Of a stretch of DNA of 64,000 nt, positions 12,301 to 21,300 are shown piece after piece (within the stretch, counting starts at the first letter, position 1; every line of letters begins with the position of its first letter). The notes under the pieces were generated by a model that saw only the letters and a list, made by a program, of their open reading frames with translations, did not search any database and was not told the origin of the DNA. Source of the DNA: Bombyx mori (lineage: Eukaryota; Arthropoda; Insecta; Lepidoptera; Bombycidae). The DNA lies in assembly GCF_030269925.1 (NCBI RefSeq), contig NC_085109.1, forward strand, positions 6,076,001 to 6,140,000. The letters run 5' to 3'. Made by a program: the position numbers and the translations under genes.

Positions 12301-15300
12301 GATGTCTATGGGCACCAGTAACCGCTTAACACCAGGTGGGCTGTGAGCTCGTCGACCCATCTAAGTAATAAAAAGAATATTATTATAAATATTATAAAAA
12401 ATCAATTTTTCACGTTTTAATTTTACGTTTTTTACTGTCTATTAAATTATGTTATCTTCGTATTCTGTTATTGCATGTTAGTCAAGTTAATAGGGACCTT
12501 GTTACGATGAAGACCACGGTTTTGTGAAACTTCAGAAATAATATAATGATAATAATAAGAAAAGCGAGGTTTTACCGTAAAAGTACTTTTAATTGTATCT
12601 CTATACTTATTATTGAGTTTGCGAATGACATAATACAAGTGCTCCCTATTAACTTGTACGTAATCTATCAATTCACTTTTCATTTAATTCTGATTGTTGT
12701 ATTATTATGGAACATGGCAAATGTTTGTAGTTTGTGATGGAAATTACAAACAAATCGAAATCCATCGATTTTGTTTTGTGATGAACCTTAATGGTGGAAA
12801 ACGAAATTCATCCATGGGTAGTCAACTCATTAATTTTGAGTTCATTACATTTGTCTTCTCTAGTACTACATTATTATTGGAAGTACTGTGCTAGTAGTAT
12901 ATACCAATACTAGTCAATATCATCACACCAGTATGGTATCAATGAACTGTTAGCGATTATTTTAATCTTTTTTGTTCTACTAGCTGATTCAGTTTTTTCT
13001 ACTTAAGTTAACAAATACGTGATATATTATTAAAAGCTTATTAAGTTTCAAATAATGTGCAGGTGTAATGAATCTTCAACGTAAGTTAAGTCAATCGTAA
13101 AATAAAATTGTATTTAACCCTAAATCGTATTCTCGTCTATGACATTAAAAGAAGAGATGACATCTTAATATTTGAATTTATATATAATTGACAGACTGTG
13201 AACATCGCGGATGCTTATTTGGATGCCCGTTTTGATCCCGCCGTCGATGAAGGAACCGGCTTCAAGCACAATACGATCCTCTGCATGGCCATTAAGAATT
13301 CAGAGGGGAGGATAATCGGTGTTATTCAGGTGAGCGTGAAATCTTAGCTTTCACTAAGAATTTTTCCTTTTTTATAAATAAAATTTTCGAACGCCGATTC
13401 TGTTGACTCTCTTGTGATTAGATGATTTAGGACTGTCGCAGAAGGCGCGTGACGACCTTCGCTTATTTAAATACTAGCGATTCGCCCTCGCTTCGCTTCG
13501 GAAACTGTAATTTATTATTGATTTCTCCACTATTTAATGGATGTTATTATACATATAAACCTTCCTCTTCAATCACTCTATCTATTAAAAAAAAACCGCA
13601 TCAAAATCCGTTGCGCGTAGTTTTAAAGATTTAAGCATATATAGAGATATAGGGACAGAGAAAGCCACTTTGTTTTATACTATGTAGTGATGAACAAATT
13701 TTGATTTGTTCAATATTCTTTAGCGCGTGCGGTAAATGTATTTCTATCTAATTCACAATTTAAACTTATCTTTTTAAACAAGATTTCTAAAATCTTTATA
13801 TATATATATTTTTTGATGTTAATGCACTGTCGATTGCACCTATAATTGAGGTGACATCTGCCACGAACTTTTGTCAATTTGTCAATGTTTTGTATTGATG
13901 ATCACTTTGTTGGTGCGACTTAATAAATAAAAAAATAAAAAAATAAATAAAATCCTTGCGATAACATTACATTTTGTAACACAATTTGCAACCAATAGAA
14001 TTCGACAAACGACAATTTTGCTGCAGTTAATCTGGCCCGGTTGTTCAAATATTAAAGTAAACAAATTATGTTACGGACGTGCCGCTTCGAGAGGCAGATG
14101 GTATTAATAAAAAATTCAAAACATATTTGCACACATTTATGTTACAGTACCGAAGCGCAATGCGGTCGTACGCGGCCGGACTATCATAACGTTTTCATTT
14201 TGTAAAATTCAGTTGAAATCAAAATATGAATTGGGAAACGAATAAGAATAATAAACAAATAATAAGATTTTTAGATCAAATATAATAGTTTTTCTGTCTT
14301 GTACTGAATTAAAAAAGTATGAGATTAAATTAGAGCAACTTTATATAATAATATCGGTTAACATTTAATAGCTTTGTTGTAATAATCATAATTAATCAAA
14401 TGATCTATTAAGAAGGGTACTTGAAAAAAAAAAGTTTGTTTTTTAAGGTCTTCATTACACACAATAATTCTCTCATTAACTCCAATTACACAGATAACAA
14501 GTGAAAAGTTTTACCTAAAATTGTAGTTTATATAACATTTAATAATCAAGTGTTTAGTGACTAATTATCTAGTCTAAGCTAAGATGGATGAGACTTGATT
14601 CCTAGTCAGCAATCTTGTGATAAAGACATCTGGAATATTATGTTTATGAACTTGTTGGAATTATAATACTATATGTACTTGTTCTCGTCTCGTATCTGTT
14701 ACTGGCACTCATAAAACAGAGGAAATTCTTAATTAGAGGAGATTGAAAGCGAGACGCTCATATTTCGATTTAGCTGATAGTGTAACGAGCTTACATTCAA
14801 AACCACTAGCAATACGCTGACGTATTTTATATACAGTAGGGTGATTTTAATCTTTCATCGATTTAAAAAAACAATTTTTGAAAAGAAAATCGATTCCTAT
14901 TAATTTTCATAGTTTTTTTTTTGTAATTATCTTAAGCCTGTCATTGTTTGTATTTATTGCATAGCTTTTATTAATGGGTTTGAGCGCGGCGACCGAATCA
15001 AGAAATTCCGTAACAAAAATAAAACCTAACACCCCCACTCCGCTTACCATGTAGGTCGCGTTCAACACATTCACACGTTGCGCTTGTGTAGTGTTTATGA
15101 ACAACGCGGCGTGACGTCGCACTGCATGCGCATCATGAAAAGTCTGCCCATCTCTCTCTCACGCGGTCTAGCTTATGAGTGTGAAGGGGACAGTTAATGT
15201 TTTGCTTTTGTGAATGTTTATAAATATAGCATATATATTTTATTATTGTTTTAGTATAAAATTATTATTGTCTAATTATAATTGCGTAAGTTGATAAAAA

Positions 15301-18300
15301 TGCTATGCAATAGCTTTACCGCGGCAGTCCTCCAGTGCCACACGTGTTTTTTAGTTTTTTCTAAAATTTTATTAAGAGCCTGGAATTGGGAGGCTGAATT
15401 CTGAATACATACAATCAAAAGCAGGGCTCACGCACAAAGCTTACGTAACATGTACGTTATATTAATTAACTAGCGCGTTAACGTTCAGATGTGATTATAA
15501 TTCACAATGTGTGTTTTTGGTCTTGCCTTAATTGAATACGTGTTTCTAAGCTAACCTTAAATAATTCTGTTTATGTTTAATTAATTTTTTATTGTCATTA
15601 TATATTAATAGTAACATTTATCATTCAAGGTATATTATTTATAAGAACTAATAAGAAAGTTACATTACTTATAGTATTATGTAGTTTACATGACAAATGT
15701 AATCTTTGAACAGAGATGTAGTATTTAATTTTTCAAAGATTCAAATACACACGACAAGCTCGTTCATTCATTTGAAAAAAGTACAAGCTATGTTGAAATT
15801 CGTCGCTCGGTCCGTAATTGGATATCGTTTGCATGTACAACGTCAACTGAACGAGGGCAAGTGAATAGTGCAAAAAAGAAACACGAATAACATTGGTAAC
15901 AATGTTTGTGACTGAAACTAGTTCAGAATAGGATTAAAAGCTGGCAACTCTCTGATTTAATTTCAAACTTTGATGAGACTGTTTGTTGGTTTCAATGAAT
16001 GTTTCATTACTTTTGCTTTGTATTTAATTTTCTTAATTAATATTGAAGTGATTTTTTTTTATCAACGTTGTATTTTGAAACTCGATGAAACGGAAAAGCG
16101 ACACTAAAAAGAGACAAACATATGCATCAATAGGATTTAGCCTGCGAGAGAATGATGTGCCGCGTTTAAGTTGCCCGCAATTTTTATTAAGGGGATGGAT
16201 GGCTATGTATTCCCACCAGGCGACATGAGATCGGAGTCTCGACTGTATAATTGTCATCCTTCAAACCGGACGGTAGGAAAAGAGAAAATCGTGATAGCTC
16301 TGTGTGGGACAATATGAATCAATATCTAGTTTAAATTATGTTTATAGCGTCTTTAACCGCTTAATTACAGATCGTGATAATAAAGTAAATGACATTGAGA
16401 TCAATAAAACAAATCTCCACGAAAATACTAGATCGGATAATGCACGTAAACAATATTTCCTTTCCAGTTGATCAACAAGTTTGATGACTTGTTGTTCACG
16501 AAGAACGATGAGAACTTCGTCGAAGCTTTTGCCATTTTTTGCGGAATGGGCATCCACAATACGCACATGTACGAGAAGGCGATCACGGCTATGGCGAAGC
16601 AAAGCGTCACGCTTGACGTGAGTATCGATTTTGTACCTTAACTAAAGGCTGCTAAGTAATCTAACCGTTTGACATGGAGGCGATGAACTATTCCCTCGAA
16701 CGGGACGAAGTTTTGTGAGTTATTATAGGAGTTAAACATAGGGAAAAGGGGAAGAGAATAATGTTTTTTTAGATCACCTATGTTTTGACTACTATTAACA
16801 AAATTAATACATTAATTTTATCTTACTTTAAAAGACAGATAATTTAACTGATAAAAAAAAAGTTCCAAAGATGATTAATATTAAAAATATCACATGTTAA
16901 ACATTTAAACACTCTCCTGTAAAATTAGTAAGCTTTGAGATTATACAGCTTTAATGCGAGAATTGAATTTCAGGTGTTGAGCTACCACGCATCAGCTTCG
17001 TTGGACGATGCTCAGCGATTACGGGTGAGTATAATGAAAATAATATATAAAAGTAAAATTCCTAACGCGTAAAAAACGCCTGGTATATGTAATCGTAGGT
17101 GTATATCTTTATTAATGCAACGATATAATTCTCAATACACCGGTAGGTACAATATTTTGTTAATCAACATGTACCTAATACATCCAATACAATAGATAAT
17201 TTTTTTCCTCCTACCTAAGCTGATGGTCTAGAGAGAATATATCAGCGTAACCTTAACTAGTAGGTGAGCTCACGGGGCTCAAACCTGGCTATGTTGCTAA
17301 CACGAACCCTAGCAAGAGCCGTGCTTCGCTGAATCTACCACCGGATCGGAAACGCGACCCACTGAGAAGATCCGGCGAGAAACTCAGTGGGCTGTGTTTG
17401 TGGGTTAATTTACTCGCCGAGCCCTTCGTCGCAAGCGACGGGGTCGACGAGAACGATGACCGGTGCTTGGGGTACCTAAAAGCACCGTTAGTGGACCGAG
17501 AGGATCCGAAATGACGTGTTTTGGGTGACGTCGTCTACAATAGAGATTACAAATCTCGTATTTTAAGATATGTGGGCAGCATTTGCATCTTTTTTCCCTA
17601 TCCATTCGCTGGTAACCTAAAAGGCTATTCCAGCTACGCCCAGATGATAGCTGAGATCACGGGCTAAGCCCGAGAGAATTTGCTAACACTAACCCTAGCA
17701 AGAGCAGTGCTTAGCAGAATCTACCACCGGATAGGAATCGCGACCCACTGAGAAGATCCAGTGAGAAACTCAGTGGGCTGTATCTATGGCGCATTTGCAT
17801 CGGGATCTGGCTTCCGGTAGACACTTGCCTCCCTCCGCCCATGTGGGCGGCCGTGACTTCGATTATCCATCTACAGAAAGAGGAGGGCGATAAATAATTA
17901 TGCGTCTCTTCCTCATCGGGGGCAACTGATTTTTAAATTGTGTTTCATTGCGTGCCTCGCAAAAACCAAAAATAGCAATCCATCGCGGTTTTTTTTGACA
18001 ATCGAATCCGAAATCCTTATCTAAGTTTTAAAGTAATTTTCGGGGATTATTCCCTTAAATCTGGCACAGAACATATCTAGTAGACATTCCAAGGCCATAC
18101 AATTCCTTCCACGTTAAATTCATAATACCTATGTCTTAGTCAAGAAAAAAAAACTTAACGTCAAACAAACAACGCATACGAAATCTCTCTGGGTTATTTC
18201 TGAGAACGACAGAAACCTATAAAGTGCTTAGTTAACGCATTAGTTGAACCCTCGAAGCGAACAGTATACCGGACAAACTTGGAGCTGTTAAAACATTGTG

Positions 18301-21300
18301 CTGTTGACATTTCATTCGAGTAGAAACAAAGTTTCGGGATTAATTGTTGAACCATATGAGTTTATTAAAGTTCACCTATTTTAATATTAATGGGTGGCTC
18401 TTAGTTTTCATTGGGTTGGCTGATTGTATTATGCTATGACCTTTTGTTAATTTTATTAATTGCTATTGAAGTCTCGAATCAGTTAATCTTTTTAATAGTT
18501 TGTTTACGGCCATTAGTCCCTCGACCTTTTAGTCTGACTTGTTTTAATTATTTTGAGCACTTTTATTTTTAGTTTTTTTAGTACAATACTATCACGCAAT
18601 GGTGGCAAAAATTGCAAGTGGATGATAGTTAGCTCGACCATTACCTTGTATGCTCGTCTACATTAATTAAGCAAATGAAATTGGCATTGAATCTTTAATA
18701 TAATATCTTTTATAAATGTACCTCATATCAGTCTGAATGGAATAAATAATAAATAAATAAATAATAATAAATATTTACTAACAATCACGCCACGTTAACT
18801 GGTCCCGTGCTAATGACTTAAAGAACTTGTGAAATAAATATAAGTTTTTAATTATACACATACATATATTTAATATACATCCATAATCCTGGAAAAGACA
18901 TTTTATTTTTATCATATAAATATCTTCCCTTGGTGGGATTCGAACCCGCGACCCCCTTGTGTAGTGACCGTGTCACTTACCACTACACCAAACGGCCGTT
19001 TAAAATTTGCCGCCTTTGTCAATCGCACGAATGAAAATAACGTAATCAGATAGTACAATCAATCTATCAGTCCTTGTTCCAGTCGTTGAGGATACCGTCA
19101 TCGGCTCACTTCAGCCTCCACGAGCTGGCGTTCGACGACATCAATATGACGGACGACGACACGTTGAGAGCGTGCCTCCGGATGTTTCTGGACATGGACT
19201 TTGTCGAGAGATTTCACATAGACTACGCGGTCTTGTGCCGGTGGCTGCTGAGCGTGAAGAAAAACTATCGGAACGTCACTTACCACAATTGGAGGCACGC
19301 TTTCAATGTGGCCCAAATGATGTTCGCAATATTGACGGTAAGTTGTTTTTTTTTGTTGTTAAATTTTTATTTCAGAATGCACTATCGTAGTGCTAAAGGT
19401 GCTCTTTAAGAATAGCAGTGAACGAATTATTAAAAAAAAAGGGGGTGCAACTTTGTGCACGTGAAAGAAGTGAAATTTTTGGCCGTGTGTAGTACTATTG
19501 TTTTCATCATTTTTCATTCTTAAATCAAATCTTATAGTAGGGAATGCTGTGTAAAAGAGAAAGGACCTAGCTCGCTTTGTCATTTCCCTCTCACCAAGAT
19601 CGAGTGGTTCGCGAGACGCTGTCTATTTTCTCACTCTTTCTCTTACTAAATTGTATCTTTTCTCTCTAGCCGTAACTAATTTGTCGCGAGTTAAATTTTA
19701 CTCTCAACGCGCCTAAAGAGGTTTCATTTCAAAAAACAAACATTTTGACTTTGTTACATGTAAAACTATTTGTCCGTATATTCTAAGGTTAAAATTGAAA
19801 TTTGCATTTCGTTCACTGATCGATTCAACGCTGTAAATATTTCAGGAGACTCAGTGGTGGAAGATATTCGGCGAGCTGGAATGCTTAGCTTTAATTATTG
19901 GCTGTCTGTGTCACGACCTTGATCACCGAGGGACCAATAACTCTTTCCAAATAAAGTAAGTTCCATCTGAAGGCAACGCTATTCAGTGATATGTATGTAC
20001 ATGTATAATCAGACGCTAGACTCTGATGACTTACTTCTTCGATTTAAATTTTCATACGCCTTGGAAAATAGTTTTTGTTGATGTCCGACTTAAGGTTCCC
20101 TTATGAAGCCTTATTTATATTGCATCGGTGTTGGACCAAAATTTTTATTTATTTTGTTTCGACAAACCGTCAGGAGCCATATGGAATAAATAGATGTTGT
20201 TTTTTTTTTTGGTAAAATTACAGGCAATGAAATTTATGCTTGAGACAATATTCTAGAGATTTTTTCACATGTCTAATATATTAATTAGCTTATTATAAGT
20301 ATACAAGTAAATTAATATTTGTATTTTTGTTTTCTATAGTGTTCTATCAGTAGATATTGTGTAATCATTGTCAACATTTCGGAATGATTGGAATTATAGT
20401 AACATGGGATGGTTTATAACTATTATAAAGTTAGCGTTAATTAAAGAAAAGATTGGGATTAAATTGGTTAAATTAAAGAATCTATAAACGTTTTTAGATT
20501 AAAAATACTTCTTGCTATTCTTATTATTAAAGCATGTGTTAAATTTTCGCAGGGCGTCGTCGCCATTAGCGCAGCTGTATTCGACATCCACAATGGAGCA
20601 TCATCACTTCGATCAGTGTCTGATGATCTTGAACTCTCCCGGGAACCAAATCCTGCTGAATCTGTCTTCAGACGATTACGAGAAGGTCGTCAAGGTACTC
20701 GAGGACGCTATACTCTCCACCGACTTGGCTGTTTATTTCAGGTATAGATATTATTCATTTCGGACAGATTTAGTAGACTTAAGGGAATTGAGGCTTCTGG
20801 AATTTGGTTTTTAGTAAGGTAACAAAAAAATTAATAAAATATAAACATGTGCGCAATTCACACGTGCTAGAAATTAAAACCTTTGAAAATTTTGGCTTCA
20901 ACATAATGAAACGAATGTAAAATTTCGGGAAGAGGATAATTGTAGGTTTTAGTAATGATCATTGTGATATAAAGTTTGATAATTGTTTTAAATTTTATTT
21001 GTATACATATATTACAGAACAGAATTTATTAAGTACGAATTTTAGGTACGAAGCAGATCACAAAGAGAACCACAAATATAAGACACACTGTAGAATGCTT
21101 TCTATCTCATTTTCTCCCACGTTAAATCTTATAAATTTATGTGTCTGTCTCTTTTTACTGTCGTTTTTTCGTTTCATCTACTTTCGAATCTCAAAGGATG
21201 CTAAAGAAGCATCCTTTGAGATTCCATCCATACAATCGGTAAGGGCAGCCGTTGTAACTATATTAAGATCTTAGAACTTATACCTCAAGGTGGGCGGCGC

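Larger units (their letters stand above)
10806..13194. other. Intron segment rich in small repeats
   Basis: It holds two Bm1-like fragments in opposite orientation (11250-11411 and 12130-12372), a hairpin MITE (11486-11753) and a short CA microsatellite near 11122-11135. I see no coding sequence. Confidence 0.6.
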
